Positions 17,879 to 27,400 of a DNA stretch of 64,000 nucleotides are shown one piece after another. The position numbers were made by a program, and so were the translations under genes. Position 1 is the first letter of the stretch. Each line of letters starts with the position of its first letter. Where the stretch lies: NCBI GenBank assembly GCA_013178165.1, contig JABLXG010000001.1, positions 205,605-269,604 on the forward strand. The letters run 5' to 3'. Under the pieces are notes generated by a model. It was given only the letters and a program-made list of their open reading frames with translations, had not been told where the DNA came from and ran no database searches. The stretch is from Anaerolineae bacterium (GTDB taxonomy: Bacteria > Chloroflexota > Anaerolineae > Aggregatilineales > Ch27).

Positions 17879-18706
17879 ATGGAAGATACAGCGGTGCTGT
17901 TCATCGGCCTGATAGCGGCTGTGCCCGCGTTGTACATGCTCTATGCTGGCCTGAGCCTGGCCCGCCGGCCGGACGCGCGAGCAGGAGCGCTCAGTGTGCT
18001 GGTGGCCCTGGCGAATGTGGCCATCGCTCTGTGTTCCCTGATCGTGGACACGTTCCTGCAGCGACTTGCCCCGTTTCTACCGCTGGCCGTCCTGGCCTCT
18101 GGTATAGCGTTGCTGGTATTTGGCGTGGGCTTATTCCAGTGGGTGGAGCGCAGACGTTCCGCTTTTGCACCCGACTATTCCTATGGGTTGCTGGCCGCCG
18201 GGATTGGAACCTTGCTGATCACTGCAGCGCTATTCATCCCGATCCTGCCATCCCAGCTGTCGCCCCGCAGCCAGGAATCATCGCTGGTGCTCGCGTCGGC
18301 AACCGCAACTACTAAGATGCTCGCCACTGTGGTACCATCCCTTACACCTGCTGCAACGGTGACAGCCACCCGCCTGCCTACACGGACTTTACCTGCGCCC
18401 TCCCCTACCCCATCACCTACAGCAACGCCAACGCGTACCCGCTACCACACGCGCACGCCAGTGCCAACCCTAACAGCTAGTGTAACTTGCGAGGCGCTGG
18501 TCAATTTCAATCTCAATCTCCGTTCCGCGCCCAGCACCGGTGCAGACATTCTGACCGTCATCCCATTTGGAAGCCGCATCACTGTAGCCGGGCGAAACAG
18601 CGATAGCGCCTGGTGGTTTGTCGATTATAATGGCCTGTGGGGATGGGTAAGCGGTGAATACATCACTGTGGAAAGTTCGTGCCAGAACATCCCGATTCTT
18701 GAATAG
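17879..18706 (+). CDS. Membrane protein with C-terminal SH3b domain
   Basis: 275 residues from ATG 17879 (MEDTAVLF); in-frame ATGs at 17834 and 17858 are alternatives. GAGGAG at 17860-17865 lies 13 nt before the chosen start. About four membrane segments occupy the first 120 residues, followed by a Thr/Pro-rich linker and an SH3b domain in the last 70 residues (NFNLNLRSAPSTGADILTV...WGWVSGEY). It is likely anchored with the SH3b part outside. No enzymatic motif is seen. Confidence 0.7.
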   Translation: MEDTAVLFIGLIAAVPALYMLYAGLSLARRPDARAGALSVLVALANVAIALCSLIVDTFLQRLAPFLPLAVLASGIALLVFGVGLFQWVERRRSAFAPDYSYGLLAAGIGTLLITAALFIPILPSQLSPRSQESSLVLASATATTKMLATVVPSLTPAATVTATRLPTRTLPAPSPTPSPTATPTRTRYHTRTPVPTLTASVTCEALVNFNLNLRSAPSTGADILTVIPFGSRITVAGRNSDSAWWFVDYNGLWGWVSGEYITVESSCQNIPILE

Positions 18707-18730
18707 CCGAGCCTCCCGGAGATTTGAGAC

Positions 18731-19858
18731 ATGTCTCCTTCAGACAAGCAGCGTGATATCACGTTTCGCTATGAGGAAATCAAGGAAATCCTCGCCAAGG
18801 TGAAGGCAGGTGATTCCTGCTCAGTGGTCGGGATCGGCGCTGTAGGGAAATCCAATCTGTTGCGCCACCTCCTACGCCCGGAGACGCAGAAACACCACCT
18901 GGGCGATCTCGCCAATGAGTTGAAGCTTGTGCTGGTCGATCCGAACAACATGCTCGATTCCCTGCCTCTGCTGACCGGCCAGCAAGCCCTCAGCCCCTGG
19001 GCAGGCTATGAAATCATGACCCACCGTCTTTACAAGGCTTTCTATCCGTTCACCGGCTTCAACGATGAAGACAAGAAAGCATTCCAGTATGCTTATGACC
19101 AGCTGCACAATGGACGGAATCCGCTCATTCCTCACATCGGCCTGCGCTATCTAGAAGCGATACTGGAAATATTACTGGGTCAGCCTGCAGCCGGTGGCCT
19201 CCGGCGGCGGATTGCCTTCGTATTTGACGAATTCGAAGGTACGCTGACCCAGCTACCGGTCAAATTCTTTCAGGCTTTGCGCGGGATCCGCGATGACTAC
19301 AAATACAATTTGACCTATATCACATTCACCCGGCGCCCGATTCCGCAGCTTATTGCCGAACTTGGCTTTGATCATCTTGCCTTTGAGCCATTTGTGGAGT
19401 TGTTTACAGGCAATACCCTGTATCTCGGCCCCTACTCGGACGCTGACGCCAAGGCCATGCTTGATCGCCTCTCCGAACGTAAGGGTGTCACATATCCCCC
19501 TTCGTTCCGCAACTTTCTACTACGTGTGTCCGGCAACCACGCAGGCCTGTTGCGCGCGAGTTTCGACCTGGCCGGCCAGATCGCTTTTGGCACGCCAGAG
19601 AGCGAAGCGTTGCATTTCCTGGCCAACAGCCAACCGATTCAGATGGAATGCCAGACAATCTGGGATAGCCTATCGAAAGACGAACAGATCGCGCTGAAAG
19701 ATCTGATCCGGCAGCCAGTTACCAACGACAGGAATCGCGTGGTGATTGCGCTGCTCCAGGATAAGCATCTCCTGACCAGCGAAGGAAACAACCCGCAGAT
19801 TGTCCCGATACTGTTTCGCGAATACGTGCGTCAGCAGTCCCGCCTGCCACAGGAATAG
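18731..19858 (+). CDS. P-loop (AAA/STAND-like) ATPase
   Basis: 375 residues. Walker A is GIGAVGKS (34-41) and Walker B FVFDEFEG (D166, E167). The helical ATPase lid follows (TFTRRPIPQLI...GPYSDADAKAMLDRL), and the C-terminus is probably a winged helix (ALKDLIRQPVTN...LLQDKHLL). This layout is typical of Orc/Cdc6- or STAND-like ATPases used as switches. The cellular target is unknown. It converges with the Band-7-like gene, with 2 bp between stops. Confidence 0.7.
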   Translation: MSPSDKQRDITFRYEEIKEILAKVKAGDSCSVVGIGAVGKSNLLRHLLRPETQKHHLGDLANELKLVLVDPNNMLDSLPLLTGQQALSPWAGYEIMTHRLYKAFYPFTGFNDEDKKAFQYAYDQLHNGRNPLIPHIGLRYLEAILEILLGQPAAGGLRRRIAFVFDEFEGTLTQLPVKFFQALRGIRDDYKYNLTYITFTRRPIPQLIAELGFDHLAFEPFVELFTGNTLYLGPYSDADAKAMLDRLSERKGVTYPPSFRNFLLRVSGNHAGLLRASFDLAGQIAFGTPESEALHFLANSQPIQMECQTIWDSLSKDEQIALKDLIRQPVTNDRNRVVIALLQDKHLLTSEGNNPQIVPILFREYVRQQSRLPQE

Positions 19859-19860
19859 GC

Positions 19861-21312
19861 TTAAGAAGAGTCACCGTCTTCCGGCAGATCCAGCGGAATA
19901 ATCGGGTTACGACGAGGTTTGTAGACTCCGTCATCATCGAGGTGCAACTCAATCACACCGGTAGACTGCTCCGGGGGAGTCTCCGGCGGCTCCACGGGGC
20001 GAGTAGCCTGCTCCTGACTACCACCCGTCTGACCGCCAGACGGCTGAGTTGGTATGCCTGGCCCAAGCTGGTCTACCAGCGGCCCGGGTGAGATTTGCGG
20101 CCGGTGAGATTCAGCCAGTGTGTGGGCCGCCTTGGTAAGCGCATCCCGCAGTCTGTCGCCGATCTCTACATGCGCACCAGCGCCCAGCGTCAATCTGATC
20201 TGCCCCTCCGGCTCGATAATCAGGTTGACATCACCGCCCTGTGAAATAAGCTCCAGGAACTCCCTCAACGTCCGATCGCCAACTGCGAGCGCTTCAATAG
20301 ACATCAACCGTTGCCGGGAGTCTGTTACCAGCCGGGTTGGCTCCAGAAACACATTGATCGGATTATGTGGAATCAGGCTGATCCCCATCCCCCGTCGGGC
20401 CTCCACCGCTTCACGAATGTCCATCGCCAGTGTCTTGAGCACCGACCGAAACGTCTCTGGCTCGCGCATCTGCTGGCGCTGTTCATCGGTAAGCTTGTGG
20501 CGGATGACAAACTCAATCTCCTTCTGCAGCTCCTGGCGTAACGTGTCGCGGGGCAGGTCGCGGAGGATGATCCTGTTTTCCGGCGCCGCATGCAGCGGAT
20601 TGTACAGACAGACTACGCTCACCCGTGCCCGAAAAGGGAAATAATCCTGCGAAACAAACTCCTCGCTGTCAATATCAATGGTAAAGAACCCGGCTTCCGT
20701 GAATTCAGCGAACCCGTCGATCGGGCGCACCCAGCGCTGACCAGGGCCGACATAGGCAATAAGGTGATCCCCGCTGTCTAGAACCATCCACACCCGGTTA
20801 TCCGGAACGTTGAGCAGCCAGATAGGCATCAATGGCGAAAAAGCTGCGAGAACCACACTGACCACAATCACCAGTGCAGGAAGAATGAGCCGTTCCGAAA
20901 ATGCACTCTGTGGGTCCAGTGCACCCATCGCCAGAAAAACGATGCTCGCCAGGATAACCCCACCAGCAACAAAACTAACAGTAACCCGGATAATGCGGTT
21001 TCCTCGTGTCGCCGCTGGTAAGCCGAACACAAAGAACAACAGCCCGACCGCCGCTACTAGCGCCGCGATCGCCAGGCGTGTAAAGGCCGCAATCTGGGCA
21101 CTGTCTTTGACCGCCGCGGAAGACTCGACTGGAACTGCTCCCGGCATAAGAGCATAGACGATCAGCGCAGGAAGTAGCAGCAGGAAAAGCCTGACAAGTT
21201 GCCCCAGCACGCCAGCCTCGCCCTGGCGCCGGGTAGGGGACGATCCGGGTGGATTGCCGCCCGTCTGATCAGGACCATCTCCCCACAGCGATCGGCTGAC
21301 TTCATCGGACAT
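19861..21312 (-). CDS. Four-helix membrane protein with SPFH/Band 7-like domain
   Basis: 483 residues from ATG 21312 (MSDEV). AAGGA lies 7 nt upstream; GTG 21327 is an alternative. Four membrane helices lie in the first 180 residues. A domain with the shape of SPFH/Band 7 proteins follows (FPFRARVSVVCLYNPLHA, LRQELQKEIEFVIRHKL...IREAVEARRGMGISLI), then a Pro/Gln-rich tail. SPFH proteins scaffold membrane microdomains. The assignment rests on pattern only. In the presumed pre-inversion order this gene would be divergent from the LysM gene. Confidence 0.55.
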   Translation of the reverse strand: MSDEVSRSLWGDGPDQTGGNPPGSSPTRRQGEAGVLGQLVRLFLLLLPALIVYALMPGAVPVESSAAVKDSAQIAAFTRLAIAALVAAVGLLFFVFGLPAATRGNRIIRVTVSFVAGGVILASIVFLAMGALDPQSAFSERLILPALVIVVSVVLAAFSPLMPIWLLNVPDNRVWMVLDSGDHLIAYVGPGQRWVRPIDGFAEFTEAGFFTIDIDSEEFVSQDYFPFRARVSVVCLYNPLHAAPENRIILRDLPRDTLRQELQKEIEFVIRHKLTDEQRQQMREPETFRSVLKTLAMDIREAVEARRGMGISLIPHNPINVFLEPTRLVTDSRQRLMSIEALAVGDRTLREFLELISQGGDVNLIIEPEGQIRLTLGAGAHVEIGDRLRDALTKAAHTLAESHRPQISPGPLVDQLGPGIPTQPSGGQTGGSQEQATRPVEPPETPPEQSTGVIELHLDDDGVYKPRRNPIIPLDLPEDGDSS

Positions 21313-21421
21313 GTTCATTTCCTTCACTGCTCACTTTTCCCTGTCTCATTCTATAGCCCCTCCCCCATCGACACAATAGATGATGCAGTCTGCCTGCTTT
21401 GGGCCTCAACAGGAGGCTGCC

Positions 21422-21429
21422 ATTTTTCG
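21422..21429. repeat. Second half of the split target-site duplication (ATTTTTCG)
   Basis: ATTTTTCG is the exact reverse complement of CGAAAAAT at 15126-15133 and abuts the inner end of IS copy B. Confidence 0.75.
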
Positions 21430-21455
21430 GGTAGTGTATCTTTCGCGGTTGAAAT

Positions 21456-21731
21456 TCAAATCAGGCGATGCGGCTCAAGGACGCGTGTAGCAGCCGCGAG
21501 CAAACCTGTCGGCGAATGAAAAGCGCCAGCGGCCCGAAAAAGGCGGCGGATCATGCGATTGACGCGCTCAAGCAAGCTGGTTGTTCGCAAGAACAGGCGG
21601 GGCCAGTCAGGGAAACGCGCCAGCACGCGAAAGAAGGCGACCGTTGCGGCCCAATCGCGACACAACGTCGCGACTAAGTTGGGTTGTTGGGCGTGCCGGT
21701 GGTCAACAAACGCATCACGTTGGCGTGTCAT
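21456..21731 (-). CDS. Transposase C-terminal part (copy B)
   Basis: 91 residues identical to the C-terminal transposase fragment of copy A, carrying the LLERVN catalytic Glu. It overlaps the first frame by ATGA. Confidence 0.8.
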   Translation of the reverse strand: MTRQRDAFVDHRHAQQPNLVATLCRDWAATVAFFRVLARFPDWPRLFLRTTSLLERVNRMIRRLFRAAGAFHSPTGLLAAATRVLEPHRLI

Positions 21732-22726
21732 CGCTTGCGGGGACGAGGCGGCAAACTGACCTGGATATGCTGCATCAAATTCTGTTTGAAGGCGCGCGCC
21801 TCATCCCGTGTCAGGTCGGCTGGGACTTCAATAGCGGAACGGAGATTGCGCAGTTTGTGAAACAAACAGCGTTGGTGAGGGACATGGGGATACATCAAGA
21901 CGAGTGCCGCCATCAACCCGGCCCCGCCATCATGGATGAACAATTCTACCCCTCGTTCACGATACAGACCGCGTGTTTCCAGGGGGACAAGTAACCGTTC
22001 CCACTCGGCTTGACTTTCACTCTTGGCCAGCGTCCAACTGAGGATGCCCCAGCGCCCGGTCTGGGGATAAAGACCCAGGGCCACTAACAAACACACTTTT
22101 TCTTTGGCTTTGGTCGCGCGCTGGCGTCCAGCACGATCCGTATGGGTGGCCCCTGTGGGCTCCAGCAGGGTCATCCAAATCGCATCCAGCATGATGACCG
22201 GTGGCACACTGCTTAAGGTGGTTTCAAGTGGGGGATGGACGTGTTGAACAACCTCATTCAGTTTACGCAGCCCTACCTGGGTTCCCAGTTGCGCGCCGAT
22301 TGCCCCTTGCATTTGGCGCAAACTCACCCCCAGGTCCGCCCAACGCCCGATTTGTTCCACCACATCGCCCCAGAGCCGTTGACCCGGTTCCAGCATGGAA
22401 AACGGTATCCTCACACTGCCGCCACATGCACAGATCACTCGCGGCACCCCAATATCAAGCACGCCGAAGCTCGTCACCAGTTGCCGGTAGCGATGCCCAT
22501 TACGCGAAAACCGCCGCGCCTGGCGGGTTCCACAGCGCAGGCATTGTGCTCCCCCTTGCCGTGCCCCAACTTTGGCTCGGCGTTCATAATACCCGCGATG
22601 TAACCACGCCTCGACCTCGTCTTCCAGTTGGGCATTGATGCGTCGCTGCACTTCCCCGGCTAACGCCGCTTGTAACTCCGTGAGGAAGCTGTTGAAATTT
22701 GTGAGTGTCTTTTCTATGCTTGTCAT
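21728..22726 (-). CDS. Transposase, N-terminal part (copy B)
   Basis: 332 residues identical to the N-terminal transposase frame of copy A, with the same premature stop before the catalytic Glu. The frame break therefore existed before the element was copied here. Confidence 0.88.
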   Translation of the reverse strand: MTSIEKTLTNFNSFLTELQAALAGEVQRRINAQLEDEVEAWLHRGYYERRAKVGARQGGAQCLRCGTRQARRFSRNGHRYRQLVTSFGVLDIGVPRVICACGGSVRIPFSMLEPGQRLWGDVVEQIGRWADLGVSLRQMQGAIGAQLGTQVGLRKLNEVVQHVHPPLETTLSSVPPVIMLDAIWMTLLEPTGATHTDRAGRQRATKAKEKVCLLVALGLYPQTGRWGILSWTLAKSESQAEWERLLVPLETRGLYRERGVELFIHDGGAGLMAALVLMYPHVPHQRCLFHKLRNLRSAIEVPADLTRDEARAFKQNLMQHIQVSLPPRPRKR

Positions 22727-23039
22727 GACGCGATCCTTGGTTTCGTTTTGGGTCCAAACAAAACCTTAACCTCGTTTCGCGTCTTTTTCTATTTCAACCG
22801 CGAAAGATACACTACCCATTGAAACTCGTAGTTGTCAGCCACCGTTTTCGTATGATAAAATACGTCCGAATTGAGGCTGCTTAACGAATAAAGCTTTGTG
22901 ACGTGACCGACGATTCGGCTGACCCCCCCAGACGCATAGCCCTGCCCCCTCCCGTTGAACTGTATCGCGTTTCCCGGCTGCTGGCACGGCCTCCGCTGGG
23001 CTGCCTGTTATCCGCTGCAGACAAGGACAGGACTTCCCT

Positions 23040-24449
23040 ATGACGACCCTCGCGACGGTTATCCTGGCGGCGGGCCAGGGTACGCGTATGAAATCCCGCC
23101 TGGCCAAAGTATTGCATCCGGTAGCTGGTAAACCGATGGTCGATCATGCTGTTGAAGCCGCCTGGCAGCTTGCCGGACAGCCGCCGGTGCTGGTCGTCGG
23201 GCGACAGAGCGAGGCCGTCCGCGCCCATATTGGCGATCGAGCCGTGTGCGTGGAACAGGTGGAGCAACTGGGCACCGCTCACGCCGTGCAGGTCACGACG
23301 CCGATCCTCCGTGGAAAGGCCGATCTGGTGCTGGTGTGCTATGGCGATATGCCCCTGCTGCGCCCGGAGACATTCCGCCGCCTGGTGGATGCGCATACCG
23401 CCAGCCCTGCCCGTCCGGCGGTCACCCTGCTGACGTATGTCGCCGCTGACCCGCGCGGCTTCGGGCGGATCATCCGCCGCCCGGATGGAAGCGTGGCCGC
23501 CATCGTTGAAGAAGCTGTTGCCACCCCGGCGGAACTGCAGGTGCGCGAGTTGAACGTCGGCGTGTACGTGTTTGACGCGGCCTGGCTGTGGGATGCGCTG
23601 CCGCGCATCGCCCCTACACCGCCCAAGCACGAATACTACCTGACCGATACGGTTGCCCTGGCCAATGCCGATGGCCGGGCTGTCCTGGCGGTGGAGGGTG
23701 ACGATCCCGATGAACTGATCGGCATCAACACCCGCGTTCACCTGGCAGAAGCGGAGGCGGCCTTCCGCCGCCGGATCAATCGCCAGCATATGCTCAACGG
23801 CGTCACGATCACCGATCCGGCGACGACCTACATCGGCCCGGACGTGACCATCGGCCCGGACACCGTGATCCTGCCCAACACGCATCTGGTAGGCCGGACG
23901 ACCATCGGTGAAGCGTGCGAGATCGGCCCTAACAGCATGCTGGTCAATGCCACAATCGGCGATCGTTGCCGGGTATTTGCTTCGGTCATCCAGGACTCGA
24001 CGCTGGAGGAAGAGGTCGAGATCGGCCCGTTTGGCCGCGTACGCGGCGGCGCATACCTGTGCCGCGGCGTGCATATGGGCAACTTCGGCGAGGTCAAGAA
24101 GTCGCGCCTGGGGCCGGGCGTCAAGATGGGCCATTTCAGCTACCTGGGTGACGCTGAAGTTGGCGCCAATGCCAACATCGGAGCAGGGACGATCACCTGC
24201 AACTATGACGGCGTGAGCAAGCATCGTACGGTGATCGGCGAAGGCGCGTTCATCGGCAGCGACACCATGCTGATCGCGCCGGTGACCATTGGCGCTGGCG
24301 CCCAGACGGGCGCGGGCGCGGTGGTGCGCCACCCGGTGCCGGATGGCAAGGTGGCCGTCGGCGTCCCGGCCCGCGTGATCGGCGACAGCCGTATTGCTCA
24401 ACGCCGCGCCGAAAAAGAGCGCGCCCGTTCCCGCCCGGAGGAAGGCTGA
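23040..24449 (+). CDS. glmU: Bifunctional GlcN-1-P acetyltransferase / GlcNAc-1-P uridylyltransferase
   Basis: 469 residues. The N-terminal nucleotidyltransferase begins with LAAGQGTRMKS, which binds UTP, and includes the VLHPVAGKPM block. From about residue 250 comes a left-handed beta-helix of hexapeptide repeats (TYIGPDVTIGPDTVI...) with the GDLR-type acetyltransferase loop region (HRTVIGEGAFIGSDTM). It makes UDP-GlcNAc for peptidoglycan and wall polymers. glmS lies 28 kb away in the same window. Confidence 0.95.
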   Translation: MTTLATVILAAGQGTRMKSRLAKVLHPVAGKPMVDHAVEAAWQLAGQPPVLVVGRQSEAVRAHIGDRAVCVEQVEQLGTAHAVQVTTPILRGKADLVLVCYGDMPLLRPETFRRLVDAHTASPARPAVTLLTYVAADPRGFGRIIRRPDGSVAAIVEEAVATPAELQVRELNVGVYVFDAAWLWDALPRIAPTPPKHEYYLTDTVALANADGRAVLAVEGDDPDELIGINTRVHLAEAEAAFRRRINRQHMLNGVTITDPATTYIGPDVTIGPDTVILPNTHLVGRTTIGEACEIGPNSMLVNATIGDRCRVFASVIQDSTLEEEVEIGPFGRVRGGAYLCRGVHMGNFGEVKKSRLGPGVKMGHFSYLGDAEVGANANIGAGTITCNYDGVSKHRTVIGEGAFIGSDTMLIAPVTIGAGAQTGAGAVVRHPVPDGKVAVGVPARVIGDSRIAQRRAEKERARSRPEEG

Positions 24450-24519
24450 GCAGGCCCCAACCGTCCCGGCCTGATGTTTTCATCGTTGTTGGGGGCCGGG
24501 CGGGATACCTGAGGAGACT

Positions 24520-25869
24520 GTGCAGATCGTGGACGAAGGCAGTATATCCACTTTAGTGGCGCTGGTGATCATGCTGCTGGGCAATGCCCTGCTGGCGCTG
24601 GGCTATCACGCCCTGATCAACGCCCGCAAATCCGACCTGGCGGAGATGGCCGCCGCCGGACGGCGCGGTGCGGCGCTGGCCCTGGCCGTCAGCACGGATG
24701 CTTCCCCGCTGGTGAATGCCTATCAACTGAGTGTCATGGTGCTGCGTTTTCTTTCGGCGGGGCTGGCCGCGATCGGGCTGGCTCCGCGCCTGGCGCTGGC
24801 CCTGGCCGGGCTGGGGCTGGACGGCCTTGCAGCGCTGATCCTGGCTGAGCTGGCCGTCTTGCTCTTCGGGGCGGGGGTGATGCTGATCGTGGGCGGGCAA
24901 ATCCCGGCTACCATCGGCGCTGTTCGTGCTGAGCGGCTGGCCCCGTACTTTGCCCGGTCGATGGCCCTGCTGGTGCGGGTGTTGTTGCCGTTTTCCAACC
25001 TGGCCCGCGCCCTCAGCGATGGCATCGTGCGTCTGCTGGGCATCCAGGCGCAGGTGCGTTATGTGACCGAAGAGGAGATCATGACCCTCGTCGATGCCGG
25101 ACAGGAAGAAGGCGTCATCGAGGATGAAGAGAAGGAAATGATCTACTCGATCTTTCAGCTTGACGAAACCTCCGTGCGTGAGGTGATGATCCCCCGCCCG
25201 GACATGGTCGCCCTGCCGCTGAATACGCCGCTGGAGGAAGTTATCCGCACGGTGCTGGCTGCCGGGCATTCGCGCATCCCGGTTTATGAGGACAACATCG
25301 ATCACATCACCGGTTTGCTGTACGCCAAGGACCTGCTCAAGCTGTGGGGTCGGGGCGACGATGGCGATGCACTGGCTAACCTGGTGCGCCCGGCTTACTT
25401 CGTCCCGGAGGGCAAGAGCGCCATGCGCCTGTTGCAGGAAATGCAACAGAAGCGCGTTCATCTGGCGATCGTGGTCGATGAGTACGGCGGCACCGCTGGC
25501 CTGGTCACGCTGGAAGACCTGATCGAGGAGATCATCGGCGAAGTGCAGGACGAATACGATCAGGATGAAGAAGCCGCCTACGAGCAGGTGAACGAGCATG
25601 AATACATCTGCAATGCTCGCCTGGACCTGGATGATCTCAACCACCTGCTGGCAGTCAACCTGCCCACCGACGAGAGCGATACCCTCGGCGGGTTCATTCT
25701 CTCCCGCCTGGGAGAGGTGCCGGAACCGGGGACCGTGATCGAGACAGACGAGGTGCGGCTGACCGTGCTGACCGTCGATCAGCGACGTATCGGTCAGGTG
25801 CGCGTCACCCGATTACTCCCGACTGGCGAGCCGGATGAGACGCCGTCGGCATTCATGCCGACGGCATAA
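24520..25869 (+). CDS. CorC/HlyC-type membrane protein with CBS pair
   Basis: 449 residues from GTG 24520. It has about three or four N-terminal membrane helices, then the EEEIMTLVDAGQEEGVIEDEEKEMI linker typical of the family, then two CBS domains (VMIPRPDMVALPL...GLLYAKDLL; VDEYGGTAGLVTLEDLIEEI) and a C-terminal CorC/HlyC domain. This architecture is associated with Mg/Co efflux or homeostasis. Start and length are plausible. Tandem with a paralogue 29 bp downstream. Confidence 0.85.
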   Translation: MQIVDEGSISTLVALVIMLLGNALLALGYHALINARKSDLAEMAAAGRRGAALALAVSTDASPLVNAYQLSVMVLRFLSAGLAAIGLAPRLALALAGLGLDGLAALILAELAVLLFGAGVMLIVGGQIPATIGAVRAERLAPYFARSMALLVRVLLPFSNLARALSDGIVRLLGIQAQVRYVTEEEIMTLVDAGQEEGVIEDEEKEMIYSIFQLDETSVREVMIPRPDMVALPLNTPLEEVIRTVLAAGHSRIPVYEDNIDHITGLLYAKDLLKLWGRGDDGDALANLVRPAYFVPEGKSAMRLLQEMQQKRVHLAIVVDEYGGTAGLVTLEDLIEEIIGEVQDEYDQDEEAAYEQVNEHEYICNARLDLDDLNHLLAVNLPTDESDTLGGFILSRLGEVPEPGTVIETDEVRLTVLTVDQRRIGQVRVTRLLPTGEPDETPSAFMPTA

Positions 25870-25898
25870 GTGCCGGCATGAGGAATGGCTGAACGATC

Positions 25899-27299
25899 AT
25901 GAACAATTTTACCGGGCTTCTGATTGCGCTTGGCCTGGTGTTGTTGAACGCCTTTTTCGTCGCAACGGAGTTTGCCCTGGTCAGTGTCCGCCGCTCCCGT
26001 ATTGAAGCCCTGATCGAAGAAGGCAACGCCACGGCGCGGGTCGTGCGCAGTGTAATCAGTAATCTGGATCGCTACATTGCGGCTACCCAGCTGGGCATCA
26101 CGGTGACCAGTCTGGGGCTGGGCTGGGTTGGCGAACCCGCACTGGGCCACCTGATCGAACCCCTGATGGAGCGGGTGCTGGAACCGATTGGGCATCTGCT
26201 GCCCGCCGGGGCGGTGCAGACCACTTCCGCCGCGGCCATTGGCGGCGCGATCGGCTTTCTGATCATCACTTTCATGCATGTGGTGATGGGCGAATTGATG
26301 CCCAAGTCCATCGCCCTGCAGAATCCAGAAGTGACTGCCCTGTGGGTAGTGCGACCGATCGTCTTGCTGGCGCGTGTCTTTCACCTGCCCATTCGCGCCC
26401 TGAATGGCACGGGCAACGCCCTGCTACGACTGATCGGGGTGCGCCCGGCGCAGGGTCACCAGCTCGTGCATTCGGTTGAGGAGCTAAAAATCCTGATCCG
26501 CTCCAGTGCCCAGAGCGGCGTGCTGGCCGGCGGCGAAGATGACATCATGGAAGCTGTCTTTGACATGGGCGAGACCCGCGCTCGCCAACTGATGGTCCCC
26601 CGCACCGAGATCGTGGCCTTCCGGGCGGATACGCCGCTGGCCGAGGTGATTGACCGCGTGGCGGAGTCCAACCTGACCAAGTTCCCGGTCTATGAAGAAG
26701 ACCTGGATCAGACCATCGGTATCCTGCACACCAAAGACTTGCTGCGTGTCGTGCGCCAGAATGGCATGGAAACAACGCTGCGCGACCTGGTGCGCCCTGC
26801 GCTCTTCGTCCCTGAGTCGATCACGATCAGCGACCTGCTTAATCGCTTCCGCCAGGAGCGCCAGCATCTGGCCTTGCTGCTGGATGAGTATGGCGGGACA
26901 GCCGGCCTGATCACCCTGGAAGACCTGCTGGAAGAGCTGGTCGGCGACGTGCAGGATGCCTTTGAGCCGCAGGCAGCTGAGATAGAGGTGCTGCCGGATG
27001 GCAGTGCGCTGCTCAGCGGCCTGACGCCGATTGAAGAGGTCAATGAACGCTTCGGCCTCAACCTGAGCGATCCGAACTACGAGACCATTGCTGGTTACAT
27101 CCTGGGACGTCTCGATCGCATCGCCCAGCTTGGCGACACCGTCGAGGTTGACAACGTGGAACTGGCGGTAGCGGCCATGGACGGCCTGCGGATCGACCGC
27201 GTGCGGCTGACGCGCCGGCCACCCGCCGCCGAATCAGCGGATGAGTCTGCCCCTGCGCCGGGTGAAGCGCCGCTGGATGACGTCATGCCATCGCGGTGA
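25899..27299 (+). CDS. DUF21/CNNM-type membrane protein with CBS pair and CorC domain
   Basis: 466 residues. The N-terminal CNNM domain (ALGLVLLNAFFVATEFALVSVRRSRI) has about four helices. Two CBS domains (MVPRTEIVAFRADTPL; LLDEYGGTAGLITLEDLLEEL) and a CorC/HlyC domain follow. It is related to the preceding gene but has the more canonical CNNM membrane part. The two probably work together or as a heteromer in divalent cation transport; that is inference from adjacency. Confidence 0.88.
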   Translation: MNNFTGLLIALGLVLLNAFFVATEFALVSVRRSRIEALIEEGNATARVVRSVISNLDRYIAATQLGITVTSLGLGWVGEPALGHLIEPLMERVLEPIGHLLPAGAVQTTSAAAIGGAIGFLIITFMHVVMGELMPKSIALQNPEVTALWVVRPIVLLARVFHLPIRALNGTGNALLRLIGVRPAQGHQLVHSVEELKILIRSSAQSGVLAGGEDDIMEAVFDMGETRARQLMVPRTEIVAFRADTPLAEVIDRVAESNLTKFPVYEEDLDQTIGILHTKDLLRVVRQNGMETTLRDLVRPALFVPESITISDLLNRFRQERQHLALLLDEYGGTAGLITLEDLLEELVGDVQDAFEPQAAEIEVLPDGSALLSGLTPIEEVNERFGLNLSDPNYETIAGYILGRLDRIAQLGDTVEVDNVELAVAAMDGLRIDRVRLTRRPPAAESADESAPAPGEAPLDDVMPSR

Positions 27300-27400
27300 G
27301 GTGTCGTTCCCCGGCCCGTCTGTTGTGGTTGAAGCCCTTCCGGTTTGCTGGTACCATCCTCTCACCGCAAGCGGATCTGCCCGGAGAGAGAAGCCGGCCG

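Larger units (their letters stand above)
21430..22816 (-). mobile_element. IS256/Mutator-type insertion sequence, copy B (1,387 bp)
   Basis: Same length and ends as copy A, inverted. The direct flanks ATTTTTCG and CATTGAAA do not match each other. The two copies therefore form a 1.4 kb inverted repeat around a 4.9 kb segment. Confidence 0.92.

Noticed and set aside
15134-22816. Composite transposon made of two IS copies with cargo
   Set aside because: The segment carries trpS and a tRNA, which are core genes, and the outer flanks share no 8 bp duplication. The split inverted duplication fits inversion better.
22881-24401. 506-residue minus-strand frame opposite glmU
   Set aside because: Shadow of a G+C-rich gene; no domain, and glmU is unambiguous.
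24450-24519. Inverted repeat GGCCCCAAC...GTTGGGGGCC as terminator
   Set aside because: One-base bulge, a loop of more than 20 nt and no T run; reported only as a weak hairpin.
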